From CANMIH01 sp049116335 (GTDB taxonomy: Bacteria; Pseudomonadota; Alphaproteobacteria; Rhodobacterales; Rhodobacteraceae), in the NCBI GenBank assembly GCA_049116335.1, contig JAGDYZ010000016.1:62001-126000 (forward strand): a stretch of DNA of 64,000 nucleotides. Direction: 5' to 3'. The translations under genes were made by a program, and so were the position numbers. The notes beneath the pieces were generated by a model. It was not told where the DNA came from and did no database searches. It saw only the letters and a program-made list of their open reading frames with translations. Shown here one piece after another: positions 32,634 to 42,221 of this stretch; within the stretch, counting starts at the first letter, position 1, and each line of letters begins with the position of its first letter.

Positions 32634-34085
32634 ATGAGCCAGATCAAACCCTATTGGCAGAACTATATCGACGGCGCATGGGTCGATGGCGGCGCGGGCC
32701 GGATTGATGTAATCAACCCCGGTACCGGAGAAAAGCTGACAGAGCACGCCTTGGCCGATGCGGGTGACGTGGACCGGGCCGTGATGGCTGCGCGCCGGGT
32801 GCATCTTTCTGGTGCTCTGAGCGATCTGCGCCCAGTAGAACGGGGCCGTATGGTGCAGGCCATGGGCCACTACCTGATGCAGCATATCGACGAGATTGCC
32901 GAGGTGCTGGCCCTAGAACAGGGTAAACCACTTTGGGAATCGCGGATCGAGATCGAAGGTGCGGCGCGGTATTTTGAATACTATGGCAATCAGGCGGAGA
33001 CCGTCGAAGGCCGCTCGATCCCGCTGGGCAAAGATTACTTTGATTTCACCACCTACGAACCTTTTGGCGTCTCGGCCCAGATCATCCCGTGGAACTATCC
33101 CGTCGAGATGACAGCGCGGTCGCTCTCGGCGGCGCTGGCCACCGGCAACACCATTGTGATCAAGACACCCGAGCTGACCCCGCTGACCAACGCGTGGTTT
33201 GCCCATGCCGCCGAAGCGGTGGGTCTGCCCAAAGGCGCGGTCAACGTGCTTTGTGGATTGGGACATGAGGCGGGCGCGGCCCTCTCTGCCCATCCGCATG
33301 TAAACCAGATCGTCTTTACCGGCTCGGTTGGCACCGGCGTGGCCATCGCCACCGCTGCGGCGAAAAACGTCGTACCCTGCGTGCTTGAACTCGGCGGCAA
33401 ATCGGCGGCCATCGTGCATGATGACGCCGATCTGGAGGCCTTTGAGAACGATGTGCGCTGGGGCATCTTCTTTAACGCAGGTCAGGTCTGTTCGGCCATG
33501 AGCCGGGTGATCGTGCATAAATCGCGCCATGATGAACTGGTGGAACGGATCACCGGTGTGGCCAAATCCCTGTCGGTTGGTCCGGGCATCGAGCGCACCG
33601 AGTTCGGCGCGAATATGGGCGCCATGGTCTCTGAGGCCCAGCGTGACCGCGCGGCTGGCATGGTATCAGATGCCATAGCTGCGGGCGCTACCGCCGCTGC
33701 AGGTGGGCGCAAGATGAACATCCCCGGTGCTTTCCTTGAGCCAACCATCCTGACCAATGTGACACCAGATATGACCATCGCTCAGGAAGAGGCCTTTGCG
33801 CCGGTTCTTTCGGTTCTGAGCTTTGACAGCGACGAACAGGCCATTGAGATCGCCAATGGCACCGAATACGGCCTCGTTGGGGGTGTTTTCACTCAGGACA
33901 TCAACCGCGCCACCCGCGCCGCCCGTCAGATCCGTGCCGGTCAGGTCTTTGTCAATGAATGGTACGCAGGCGGGGTTGAAACCCCCTTTGGTGGCTATGG
34001 CAAATCCGGGTATGGCCGTGAAAAAGGCCGCGAGGCGCTTTGGAACTATGTGCAGACCAAAAACGTCGCCATCCGTTTGAAATAA
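32634..34085 (+). CDS. NAD(P)-dependent aldehyde dehydrogenase
   Basis: A 483-residue enzyme of the ALDH superfamily. Catalytic Glu in CVLELGGKSAA, nucleophilic Cys in FNAGQVCSAMSR, the PWNYPVEM pocket and the C-terminal FGGYGKSGYGREKG are present. It oxidises an aldehyde to the acid; substrate not evident. ATG 32634 has AAAGGA upstream; the frame is open far upstream but carries no good start. It is followed by a strong terminator, so it is monocistronic. Confidence 0.94.
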   Translation: MSQIKPYWQNYIDGAWVDGGAGRIDVINPGTGEKLTEHALADAGDVDRAVMAARRVHLSGALSDLRPVERGRMVQAMGHYLMQHIDEIAEVLALEQGKPLWESRIEIEGAARYFEYYGNQAETVEGRSIPLGKDYFDFTTYEPFGVSAQIIPWNYPVEMTARSLSAALATGNTIVIKTPELTPLTNAWFAHAAEAVGLPKGAVNVLCGLGHEAGAALSAHPHVNQIVFTGSVGTGVAIATAAAKNVVPCVLELGGKSAAIVHDDADLEAFENDVRWGIFFNAGQVCSAMSRVIVHKSRHDELVERITGVAKSLSVGPGIERTEFGANMGAMVSEAQRDRAAGMVSDAIAAGATAAAGGRKMNIPGAFLEPTILTNVTPDMTIAQEEAFAPVLSVLSFDSDEQAIEIANGTEYGLVGGVFTQDINRATRAARQIRAGQVFVNEWYAGGVETPFGGYGKSGYGREKGREALWNYVQTKNVAIRLK

Positions 34086-34104
34086 TTCGGTCTATTCAAA
34101 ACGT

Positions 34105-34139
34105 AACGGGCAAGGCTGCTCTGGCCCTGCCCGTTTTTT
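34105..34139 (+). terminator. Rho-independent terminator after the aldehyde dehydrogenase
   Basis: AACGGGCA (34105-34112) pairs with TGCCCGTT (34128-34135), with a GGC/GCC inner extension, followed by TTTTTT. Textbook plus-strand terminator between the dehydrogenase and convergent hutU. Confidence 0.88.
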
Positions 34140-34159
34140 GTTGCCTTAATATCTGGCGG

Positions 34160-35839
34160 TTACTTCAAGATACCGGGCAGGTTCAGATCATGTTCGCGGG
34201 CACAGTCCTCCGCGATCTCATAGCCCGCATCCGCGTGACGCATCACACCGGTCGCCGGATCGTTCCAAAGCACGCGACCCACGCGGCGCTCGGCATCTTC
34301 CGAACCATCACAGCAGATCACAACGCCCGAGTGCTGGCTAAAGCCCATGCCCACGCCACCACCGTGGTGCAGCGATACCCATGTCGCGCCGGACGCGGTG
34401 TTGAGCAGTGCGTTCAAGAGCGGCCAGTCCGAGACCGCATCCGATCCGTCCTGCATTGCTTCAGTTTCGCGGTTGGGCGAAGCAACTGAGCCGCTGTCCA
34501 GATGGTCGCGACCAATCACAACCGGCGCCGACAATTCGCCATTGCGCACCATTTCGTTGAAGGCCAACCCGGCCTTGTGGCGATCCCCCAGACCAATCCA
34601 GCAAATCCGCGCAGGCAGCCCCTGGAAGGCAATCCGCTCATCCGCCATTTCAAGCCAGCGATGCAGATGTGTGTTCTCTGGGAACAGCTCTTTCATCTTG
34701 GCGTCGGTTTTGCGGATGTCTTCGGGATCACCGGATAGGGCCACCCAACGGAAGGGACCAACCCCGCGACAGAACAACGGGCGGATATAGGCCGGAACAA
34801 AGCCCGGGAAATCAAAGGCGTTCTCAAGCCCCTCTTCCAGCGCCATCTGACGGATGTTGTTGCCATAATCCACGGTAGGGATGCCCATGTCGTGGAACTC
34901 ACACATGGCCGCGACCTGAACCTTCATGCTGGCGCGGGCGGCTTTCTCCACTTCCTTCGGCGCGCTTTCGCGTTTAGCCTTCCACTCACCCATGGTCCAG
35001 CCCTGCGGCAGGTATCCATTGATCGGGTCATGGGCGCTGGTCTGGTCCGTCACGATATCGGGGCGCATACCACCGGCATTGGCGCGTTCGACCAATTCGG
35101 CAAAGACATCGGCCGCATTGCCCAAAAGGCCCACCGATTTGGCTTCACCCGCTTTGGTCCAACGCTCGATCATCTCAAGCGCCTCATCCAGCGTGTCCGC
35201 TTTCTCGTCCAGGTACTTGGTACGCAGGCGGAAATCGATGCTATCGGGGTTACATTCCACCGCCAGACAGCAAGCCCCTGCAAAGACCGCCGCCAGAGGC
35301 TGGGCGCCGCCCATGCCACCCAGACCACCGGTCAGGATCCATTTCCCGGTCAGATCACCGCCGAAATGCTGGCGCCCGGCTTCGGCAAAGGTCTCATAGG
35401 TGCCCTGCACAATGCCCTGCGTGCCGATGTAGATCCAGGACCCGGCGGTCATCTGGCCGTACATCATCAGGCCTTTTTTGTCGAGCTCGTTGAAGTGATC
35501 CCAATTGGCCCAATGCGGCACGAGGTTTGAGTTTGCGATCAAAACACGCGGCGCGTCTTTATGCGTTGGGAACACACCAACCGGCTTGCCTGATTGCACC
35601 AGAAGGGTCTGGTCCTCTTCCAGCTCTTTGAGCGTTTCGACAATCTTGTCAAAGCTTTCCCAATTGCGGGCCGCGCGGCCGATGCCGCCATACACCACCA
35701 ACTCATGCGGGTTTTCCGCCACATCCGGGTGCAGGTTGTTCATCATCATGCGCAGCGGCGCTTCGGTCATCCAGCTTTTGGCGTTCAGCTCAGGCCCGGT
35801 GGGCGGATAGATGTCACGGGTGTTATGGCGAGTTGTCAT
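34160..35839 (-). CDS. hutU: Urocanate hydratase
   Basis: A 559-residue NAD-dependent enzyme converting urocanate to imidazolonepropionate, the second step of histidine breakdown. Characteristic stretches are VVYGGIGRAARNW, the NAD-binding GGLGGMGGAQPLAAVFAG, and the active-site region ARICWIGLGDRHKAG. Length is normal for HutU (about 555-560). Last of four minus-strand hut genes, overlapping hutG by 4 bases. Confidence 0.97.
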   Translation of the reverse strand: MTTRHNTRDIYPPTGPELNAKSWMTEAPLRMMMNNLHPDVAENPHELVVYGGIGRAARNWESFDKIVETLKELEEDQTLLVQSGKPVGVFPTHKDAPRVLIANSNLVPHWANWDHFNELDKKGLMMYGQMTAGSWIYIGTQGIVQGTYETFAEAGRQHFGGDLTGKWILTGGLGGMGGAQPLAAVFAGACCLAVECNPDSIDFRLRTKYLDEKADTLDEALEMIERWTKAGEAKSVGLLGNAADVFAELVERANAGGMRPDIVTDQTSAHDPINGYLPQGWTMGEWKAKRESAPKEVEKAARASMKVQVAAMCEFHDMGIPTVDYGNNIRQMALEEGLENAFDFPGFVPAYIRPLFCRGVGPFRWVALSGDPEDIRKTDAKMKELFPENTHLHRWLEMADERIAFQGLPARICWIGLGDRHKAGLAFNEMVRNGELSAPVVIGRDHLDSGSVASPNRETEAMQDGSDAVSDWPLLNALLNTASGATWVSLHHGGGVGMGFSQHSGVVICCDGSEDAERRVGRVLWNDPATGVMRHADAGYEIAEDCAREHDLNLPGILK

Positions 35840-36636
35840 TTTGCGCCTCCAAGCGATGGGGCCAGTTCGGCCAGAGTTGTCAGAATTTGGGTAAGATGCG
35901 CGCGCAGCCGCGCGGATTTTTCTGCGTCATAGGCCCAGGGCTCGGCCTCGTCCGTCAGGTATGTGGATTGCGCCAGCTCCATCTGGATCGCATGCATCCC
36001 CTCGTCGGGCCGGCCATAATGGCGCGTGGTCCACCCGCCTTTGAAGCGGCCATTGGTGACGCTGCTATAGCCGTCGGCCTGATCACAAATCGCAGCCACC
36101 GCCGTCGTGATGCGCGGATCACAGCTGGTGCCTAGATTGTCGCCAATATTGAAATCCGGCAGACGCCCCTCAAACAGAAATGGAATGTCGCCCCGGATCG
36201 AGTGGCAATCATAAAGGATCGCCACACCGTGTTTGGCGCGCACCCGCTGAAGCTCGGCCTCAAGCGCCGCATGATAGGCGGCGTGATACTGATCACGATG
36301 CGCGGCGATCTCGGCCTCGGTGGGCGGCTGGTCCCAAATCTCTTTCCCGTCAAAATCAGTCAGTGGCACAAGGGTTGTGGTGTTCTGACCGGGATACAGG
36401 CTCACCCCCGACGGGTCGCGATTGGCATCAATCAGATAGCGATGAAACACAGCCCGAACAGTCGTCGCGCCGGGGAGGATACCGTCATACAGCTGATGAA
36501 TATGCCAATCGGTGTCGGCCAGCGCCCGGCCGGTGTCGTTCATCCGGGCCGACATCTCATCTGGCATCCATGTGCCCGTGTGCGGCAGTCCCAGAACAAT
36601 GGGACTGTCGCCTTGGATCACCTCAACCGGGGTCAT
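35836..36636 (-). CDS. hutG: N-formylglutamate deformylase
   Basis: A 266-residue zinc amidohydrolase of the formylglutamate amidohydrolase family, releasing formate and glutamate from N-formylglutamate. Seen: GLPHTGTWMPDEM near the N-terminus, HRYLIDANRDPSG, and YDCHSIRGDIPFLFEG. Together with HutF this defines the two-step deamination/deformylation route rather than the formamide route. It overlaps hutH and hutU by 4 bases on each side. Confidence 0.95.
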   Translation of the reverse strand: MTPVEVIQGDSPIVLGLPHTGTWMPDEMSARMNDTGRALADTDWHIHQLYDGILPGATTVRAVFHRYLIDANRDPSGVSLYPGQNTTTLVPLTDFDGKEIWDQPPTEAEIAAHRDQYHAAYHAALEAELQRVRAKHGVAILYDCHSIRGDIPFLFEGRLPDFNIGDNLGTSCDPRITTAVAAICDQADGYSSVTNGRFKGGWTTRHYGRPDEGMHAIQMELAQSTYLTDEAEPWAYDAEKSARLRAHLTQILTTLAELAPSLGGAK

Positions 36637-38168
36637 GCGGCACCCGCGATCTGGGGCAGATCAAGCCCTTCACACAGCGTCCCATCCCGCACCAGCGCTG
36701 CCGCCGCTTCGAGATCTGGCGCGAGATACCGGTCATCGCCCATGGTGGCCACCTGCCCGCGCAGACGGGTGATCGCCCCCTGCAGCGCGTCGCTTGTCAC
36801 CAGAGGGGCGCGGAATTCGATCCCCTGCGCGGCACACATGGCCTCAACACCAAGGATCACCGACAGGTTGCGGTTCATCCGCTCCAACCGCCGTGCCGCA
36901 TGGGCCGCCATGCTGACGTGGTCTTCCTGGTTGGCGGATGTGGGGGTGGAATCCGTGGTACAGGGATTGGCCAGATGTTTGTTTTCACTCATCAACGCCG
37001 CTGTGGTCACCTCAGCAATCATCAGCCCCGAATTCAAGCCCGGCTCTGGTGTCAGGAAGGGCGGCAGATCAAAGCTCAGCGCCGGATCAACCATCAGAGC
37101 CACACGGCGTTGCGAAATCGCGCCGATCTCGGACAGGGCCAACGCAATCTGATCGGCGGCAAAGCCAACGGGTTCCGCGTGGAAGTTCCCGCCGGACACG
37201 ATGCGCCCTTCGTCCACCAGAACAAGTGGATTGTCGGTGACCGCATTGGCCTCGATCTCAAGCGTTGTCGCCGCAAAACGCAGAAGGTCCATACAGGCCC
37301 CAACCACCTGCGGCTGACACCGGATGCAATACGGATCCTGCACACGCGTGTCGCCTTCACGGTGGCTTTCACGAATAACCGACCCGTCAAGCAATCCACG
37401 CTGGGCGCGAGCAAATTCGATCTGCCCTGCATGGCCGCGCAGCGTGTGGATCGGGTCCAGAAGTGGCGCGGTCGACCCCATGATGGCATCCGTGGACATC
37501 GCGCCAGTGACAATCGCGGCGCGCAGGTTATCCCATGCGGTCCAGAGCCCCACCAGCGCACAGGCGGTTGAGAACTGGGTGCCGTTGATCAGCGCCAGCC
37601 CCTCTTTCGGCCCAAGAACAACCGGAACCAGACCGGCTCGTGCCAGTGCTTCGCCACTGTGCAGGCGTTCCCCCTTATAGGTGGCCTCGCCCTCTCCAAT
37701 CATCGCGGCGGCCATATGGGCCAGAGGGGCCAGATCGCCCGAGGCACCAACCGACCCCTGATCGGGGATCACCGGGATCACGCCGTGATCCAGCATATCT
37801 TCCATCAGGGCGATGGTCTCCCACGGCACACCCGAGGCGCCCCGCCCCAGTGACAGGAGTTTGAGCACCATCATCAGACGGGTGGTGGCCTCATCCAGAG
37901 GTGCGCCCACGCCACAGCAATGGGACAGGATCAGATTGCGCTGAAGCTGTGCTGTGTCTTCCGGCGCAACCCGCACGCTGGCCAATTTACCAAATCCGGT
38001 GTTCACACCATAGACGGCGTCTCCCCCCGCGGCCGCGTCTTGCACCAGCTTGGCGGCCGCTTCGACGGCGGGTTTGGCCGTTGCTTCTAGTTTCGCAGCC
38101 CCAATTTCGCGCCACAGCGCTTCCAGGGTGGCCAACGGGGTGGAACCGGGGATCAATTCATGGATCAC
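36633..38168 (-). CDS. hutH: Histidine ammonia-lyase
   Basis: A 511-residue lyase converting histidine to urocanate and ammonia. The Ala-Ser-Gly triad that forms the MIO cofactor is in GSVGASGDLAPLAHM (about residue 143). The N-terminal YGVNTGFGKL and QNPYCIR-like VQDPYCIRCQPQV are also typical. Length is normal for HutH. It overlaps hutI and hutG by 4 bases. Confidence 0.97.
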   Translation of the reverse strand: MIHELIPGSTPLATLEALWREIGAAKLEATAKPAVEAAAKLVQDAAAGGDAVYGVNTGFGKLASVRVAPEDTAQLQRNLILSHCCGVGAPLDEATTRLMMVLKLLSLGRGASGVPWETIALMEDMLDHGVIPVIPDQGSVGASGDLAPLAHMAAAMIGEGEATYKGERLHSGEALARAGLVPVVLGPKEGLALINGTQFSTACALVGLWTAWDNLRAAIVTGAMSTDAIMGSTAPLLDPIHTLRGHAGQIEFARAQRGLLDGSVIRESHREGDTRVQDPYCIRCQPQVVGACMDLLRFAATTLEIEANAVTDNPLVLVDEGRIVSGGNFHAEPVGFAADQIALALSEIGAISQRRVALMVDPALSFDLPPFLTPEPGLNSGLMIAEVTTAALMSENKHLANPCTTDSTPTSANQEDHVSMAAHAARRLERMNRNLSVILGVEAMCAAQGIEFRAPLVTSDALQGAITRLRGQVATMGDDRYLAPDLEAAAALVRDGTLCEGLDLPQIAGAA

Positions 38169-39346
38169 AGTTTTCCTCCATACATTCGGGCATGCAACGG
38201 GTTGAATCCGATGCGATACGACAGTTCAGCGGGATCTTTGACATCCCAAATGGCAAGGTCAGCGCGTTGACCCACAGCCAGTGTTCCGCGATCCGACAGA
38301 CCCAGCGCGCGGGCCGCGTCGCGGGTGACACCGGCAAGTGCCTCTTCCGGTGTCATCCGGAACAAGGTGCAGCCCATGTTCATGGTCAGCAGTAGCGAAG
38401 ACAGCGGCGAAGACCCGGGGTTGCAGTCGCTGGCCAGCGCCATGGGCACCTGATGCGCCCGGAAAGCCGCAATCGGCGGGGCCTGAGTTTCGCGAATGGT
38501 GTAGAAGGCGCCGGGCAGAATGGTGGCCACGGTCCCCGAGGCCGCTAGGGCCTTGGCATCCTCTTCGGTGGCGTATTCCACGTGATCCGCCGATAGCGCT
38601 TTGTATTTGGCCGCAAGCGCAGTGCCGCCAAGATGGCTTAGCTGTTCGGCGTGCAGTTTAACAGGCAGACCCAGTTCTTGTGCGACCTGAAACACCCGTT
38701 CGATCTGGGCCGTGTCAAAGGCAATCCCTTCGCAAAACCCATCCACAGCGTCGACCAGACCTTGGGCATGGGCCTCACGCAGGGTCGGAATAGCCACCTC
38801 ATCAATATAGGCATCCGGACGACCGGCATATTCTTCGGGCACCGCGTGGGCCGCAAGATAGCTGGTGCAGATCTTTACCGGCCGGTGCCCCTCGATCTGT
38901 CGCGCGACCCGCAGCATGCGCAGCTCGCTGTCGCGATCAAGCCCATAGCCCGATTTGACCTCAAGCGTGCTCACACCTTCGGCCAGAAAGGCATCAACCC
39001 GGCGCAGCGCATCCTGCAGCAGGTCTTCCTCGCTGGCCATGCGGGTTGCGCGCACAGTTGATACAATACCGCCCCCGGCGCGGGCCACCTCTTCATATGA
39101 GGCCCCTTCCAGGCGCATTTCAAACTCCTTGGCCCGGTCACCACCAAACACAATATGGGTATGGCAATCAATCAGACCCGGCGTGACAAGACGCCCGCCC
39201 ACATCACGCGCGTCTCCCGCTGGAGCGTCGCCCTGCGGTCCAACCCAGGCGATCCGCTCGCCTTCGATCAGAATGGCCGCATCATCGATCAGACCGTATC
39301 GGCCATCTCCTGTCATCGTTGCGGCGCGAAGATTGGTCAGCAGCAT
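38165..39346 (-). CDS. hutI: Imidazolonepropionase
   Basis: A 393-residue amidohydrolase opening imidazolonepropionate to formiminoglutamate. Metal-binding histidines in DCHTHIVFGGDRAKEF, KLHAEQLSHLGG and the aspartate in ASDCNPGSSPLSS are present. It is the first gene of the hutI-H-G-U operon and is divergent from hutF across a HutC-type site. Confidence 0.96.
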   Translation of the reverse strand: MLLTNLRAATMTGDGRYGLIDDAAILIEGERIAWVGPQGDAPAGDARDVGGRLVTPGLIDCHTHIVFGGDRAKEFEMRLEGASYEEVARAGGGIVSTVRATRMASEEDLLQDALRRVDAFLAEGVSTLEVKSGYGLDRDSELRMLRVARQIEGHRPVKICTSYLAAHAVPEEYAGRPDAYIDEVAIPTLREAHAQGLVDAVDGFCEGIAFDTAQIERVFQVAQELGLPVKLHAEQLSHLGGTALAAKYKALSADHVEYATEEDAKALAASGTVATILPGAFYTIRETQAPPIAAFRAHQVPMALASDCNPGSSPLSSLLLTMNMGCTLFRMTPEEALAGVTRDAARALGLSDRGTLAVGQRADLAIWDVKDPAELSYRIGFNPLHARMYGGKL

Positions 39347-39385
39347 GCGATTCCACCTTGGATTAACTCGTCCATTATGCTTTTA

Positions 39386-39395
39386 TGTCTATACT
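39386..39395. promoter_or_regulatory. HutC-type operator in the hutI-hutF promoter
   Basis: TGTCTATACT fits the HutC-subfamily GntR consensus yGTmTAkACy exactly. It lies in the 77-base divergent region, 40 bases before hutI and 29 before hutF, where one repressor could control both directions. Confidence 0.65.
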
Positions 39396-39423
39396 TATTA
39401 TCCGTCAAGAAGGGACACGGGGC

Positions 39424-40782
39424 ATGCAAAGCCTTTGGGCCGAAACCGCGCTGGTGGGCGAAAACTGGCAAAACAATGTGCGCGTCGACATCGCGGATGG
39501 CAAAATCAGCGCCATCACCGCCGGGACCGATCCGATTGGAACCCGTGTTGGGCTGCTCTGTCCGGCCCCGGCCAATGGCCACAGCCATGCCTTCCAACGC
39601 GCGATGGCGGGTCTCACCGAAAAACGTGGCGAGCTGCCCAGCGACAGTTTCTGGACCTGGCGCAAGCTGATGTTTCAGTTTTTGGATCAACTGACCCCAG
39701 ATCAGGTGCAGGCCATCACCGCCTTTGTGCAGATGGAAATGCTAGAAGCTGGTTTCGGCGCCTCGGTCGAGTTCCACTATCTGCATCACCAGCCCGGCGG
39801 CATTGCCTATGACAAACTGGGCGAGATGTCAAATCGTGTGATTGCCGCCGCCGAAACCTCGGGTATGGGCCTCACGCTTCTGCCGGTGCTTTATCGGTTC
39901 GGGGGCTGTGATCAACGCCCATTAGGTGCCGGCCAGATCCGCTTTGGCAACACGCCCGACGCCTATGCCCGACTGATTGACGAGGCGCGCGCCAGTATCT
40001 CAGCCTTGCCCGACGGCTTAGTTGGCGTCGCCCCGCACTCACTGCGCGCCGTCGACCGCGAAGATTTCGCGATGCTGGGCGAACTGGCGCAGGGCGCGCC
40101 TATTCACATGCATCTGGCCGAGCAGATCCCCGAAGTGGACGAAGTTCAGGCCGCCTGGGGCGCGCGCCCTGTCGAATGGGCATTGGACAACCTCGACATG
40201 TCCGGGCAATGGAGCCTAATCCATTGCACCCAGATGCTGCCCCATGAAACAGAAGGTCTGGCGAAATCCGGCGCTGTGGCCGGGCTGTGCCCACTGACCG
40301 AGGCCAGCCTTGGGGATGGTATCTTTGACGGGATGCGGTGGGCCGAGAACGCAGGGCGCATTGCCATCGGGTCGGACAGCAACATCCGCATCTCTCTGGC
40401 GGAAGAGCTGCGCCAGCTGGACACCTCGCAACGCCTGCGCGACCACAGCCGCGCGGCCTATGCTACGGCCAAACTCTCAACCGGTCACCGGCTGATGCTC
40501 GATGCCTGCGCAGGTGGCGCACAGGTCGCGGGACGAGGCACGGGACGCATTGAGGTTGGGCAACCGGCGGACCTGATGGCGCTCGACAGCGCGCATGTAG
40601 ATCTAATGGGCTTGCAGGGTGACACTGCGCTGGACAGCTTTGTCTTTGCGGGCGGCAATGACATGGTGCGCGACGTCTGGTCGGGCGGGCGCCATCTGGT
40701 ACAGGACGGCCGCCATATCCGTCGCGAAGCGATCGTTGCGGATTATGCTAAGGCGGTCAAAACCCTGCGCGACGGCCTGTAA
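39424..40782 (+). CDS. hutF: Formimidoylglutamate deiminase
   Basis: A 452-residue amidohydrolase that deaminates formiminoglutamate to N-formylglutamate, the substrate of HutG. The metal motif ANGHSHAFQRAMAG, the SFWTWR segment, VGVAPHSLRAV and IAIGSDSNIRISL are typical of HutF. I start at ATG 39424 behind GAAGGGACACGGGG. An in-frame ATG at 39385 would place the HutC-type operator inside the coding sequence. Convergent with hutC. Confidence 0.95.
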   Translation: MQSLWAETALVGENWQNNVRVDIADGKISAITAGTDPIGTRVGLLCPAPANGHSHAFQRAMAGLTEKRGELPSDSFWTWRKLMFQFLDQLTPDQVQAITAFVQMEMLEAGFGASVEFHYLHHQPGGIAYDKLGEMSNRVIAAAETSGMGLTLLPVLYRFGGCDQRPLGAGQIRFGNTPDAYARLIDEARASISALPDGLVGVAPHSLRAVDREDFAMLGELAQGAPIHMHLAEQIPEVDEVQAAWGARPVEWALDNLDMSGQWSLIHCTQMLPHETEGLAKSGAVAGLCPLTEASLGDGIFDGMRWAENAGRIAIGSDSNIRISLAEELRQLDTSQRLRDHSRAAYATAKLSTGHRLMLDACAGGAQVAGRGTGRIEVGQPADLMALDSAHVDLMGLQGDTALDSFVFAGGNDMVRDVWSGGRHLVQDGRHIRREAIVADYAKAVKTLRDGL

Positions 40783-40794
40783 CCAGATCCAAGA

Positions 40795-41484
40795 TCAGTA
40801 CCGGGCTGTCATGCGATGGCCCGGACGATAGCTGAGCCGGACAAAGGTGATGGCGCGGGCGTCAAACCAGGTCGACCGCTCCATCCGAAACAGAGCCGCC
40901 CCCGCCTCACATCCCAAATGATGCGAGAGCCCGGCATCCGCGCCCGCCGCGCTGAAGGCCAATTCGACATCAGAAAATGGCACAGTCTCAACCAGCCACT
41001 CATTGGCGCCACGCTGTGAAAAATCTTGCTCTTCCGCTTGAGGCAAAGCCTCAAGATTGATCCAGCGCGCCTCATGTTGAAACGGCGCCCCATCCGCATA
41101 GTGCATGGCGATGACCTCAAGCACCCGCGCTGTGTCTGACAAGGACATACGTGCCCTCAGCCATTCTGGCGCCTGCACGACCTGCTGCATCACCAATGCA
41201 TAGCGATACTGGGCACCGGCCTCTTCCACCTCGCGTCGAGTCAGCGGAATATCAAACCGAGCCTGCCGTTGTGGCGCCGCGCGCACCCGTGTGCCGGATT
41301 TACGCTTACGCTCAAGCAGCCCCTCTTCGGCCAACTCACGCAAAGCCCGATTCACCGTCGCGCGAGCACAGCCGTAGTCTTCTGCGAGGTCCGCCTCATT
41401 GGGCAACATCTCACCGGGTGGCCACGTGCCCCCGGTTATCTTGTCCAGCACATCAGCTTTGATATCACGATAGGTTTTGATCAC
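40795..41484 (-). CDS. hutC: HutC, GntR-family repressor of histidine utilisation
   Basis: A 229-residue GntR/HutC regulator. The N-terminal winged helix is at about 1-70 (LPNEADLAEDYGCARATVNR, LRELAEEGLLERKRKSGTRV) and the C-terminal UTRA ligand-binding domain at about 90-225. It begins with GTG at 41484 behind GGAG. HutC proteins bind urocanate, which releases repression of the hut genes. It has its own promoter with a different, longer palindrome at 41511-41537, and lies convergent with hutF. Confidence 0.93.
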   Translation of the reverse strand: MIKTYRDIKADVLDKITGGTWPPGEMLPNEADLAEDYGCARATVNRALRELAEEGLLERKRKSGTRVRAAPQRQARFDIPLTRREVEEAGAQYRYALVMQQVVQAPEWLRARMSLSDTARVLEVIAMHYADGAPFQHEARWINLEALPQAEEQDFSQRGANEWLVETVPFSDVELAFSAAGADAGLSHHLGCEAGAALFRMERSTWFDARAITFVRLSYRPGHRMTARY

Positions 41485-41510
41485 CCTGCTCCGCCCGGGG
41501 GTTAACCCTA

Positions 41511-41537
41511 TATGTTAGGACAATTTGTCCAAACATA
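41511..41537. promoter_or_regulatory. Near-perfect 27-base palindrome upstream of hutC
   Basis: Core GGACAATTTGTCC (41518-41530) is flanked by TATGTT on the left and AACATA on the right. Only the centre base and one A/A pair break symmetry. It starts 27 bases upstream of the hutC start and after the stop of the 41.6-42.2 kb gene. It does not match the HutC-type site at 39386. Confidence 0.6.
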
Positions 41538-41564
41538 TTGAAAAACCAAGGGCGTGCCAAGCTC

Positions 41565-42158
41565 TCACCTTGCGTGAAACGCCGTGGCCGCTGCAGCAAA
41601 ACTTTCGGGTGTGGTGTGCTCTTCGATCCGCGCATTGACCGCGTCATCCAATTCAAGCCCCCAAGACCGGATCATACACCCCAGAATGACGTACATGCCA
41701 TGGATTGCAATGATATCAAGAATTTGCTCGACGGAGAAGTGTTCTGCCAGACGCAGGCGCATGGCACGGGAAAGTGCATGATCTTCGACCAGCTCATCGA
41801 CGGCTTCCAGCAACGCGGCTTCGTCCTTGGCCCAAACTGTTGAGATTTCGCGCTGCAAGACCCGGTTGATTTCATCAAGCGACAGGCCACACCGCAAAGA
41901 ACGATCCACATGGGATCCCCATTCGTACCACGCCGCAAGCTGGATACCGACGCGCAGGATCACCAATTCCCCCAGTCGAGGGCCTAGGGTGCCACCTTGA
42001 ACCGAATGATTCCGAAAGGACCACCAAGCTTTGAGAAGCGCCGGGTTGTGCGCCATAAGCTTATGGACGTTGATGGGCATACCACCCATATCTTCGGCAA
42101 TTGCTCCAAGTGTCGGGTCCCAATCGGATACCGAAAGTGGAGAAAGCGTATCAGTCAT
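41565..42158 (-). CDS. Carboxymuconolactone decarboxylase/AhpD-like protein
   Basis: A 197-residue all-helical protein of the carboxymuconolactone decarboxylase superfamily (LAAWYEWGSHVDRSLRCGLS, then FSVEQILDIIAIHGMYVIL). The AhpD-type Cys-x2-Cys pair is absent; a single Cys stands in RSLRCGLS, so peroxidase activity is unlikely. ATG 42158 is preferred over a GTG six codons upstream. No neighbour fixes the substrate: it stands between hutC and a small unknown gene on the same strand. Confidence 0.85.
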   Translation of the reverse strand: MTDTLSPLSVSDWDPTLGAIAEDMGGMPINVHKLMAHNPALLKAWWSFRNHSVQGGTLGPRLGELVILRVGIQLAAWYEWGSHVDRSLRCGLSLDEINRVLQREISTVWAKDEAALLEAVDELVEDHALSRAMRLRLAEHFSVEQILDIIAIHGMYVILGCMIRSWGLELDDAVNARIEEHTTPESFAAAATAFHAR

Positions 42159-42221
42159 AAAAGATCCCCAAGTCACGCGTGAAACGCGCTTATCATGCGG
42201 GGGAGCCTTACGACAATGTTG

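Noticed and set aside
36180..37571. A 463-codon open frame antisense to hutH and hutG
   Set aside because: It crosses the boundary between two well-supported overlapping genes on the other strand and has no recognisable protein features.
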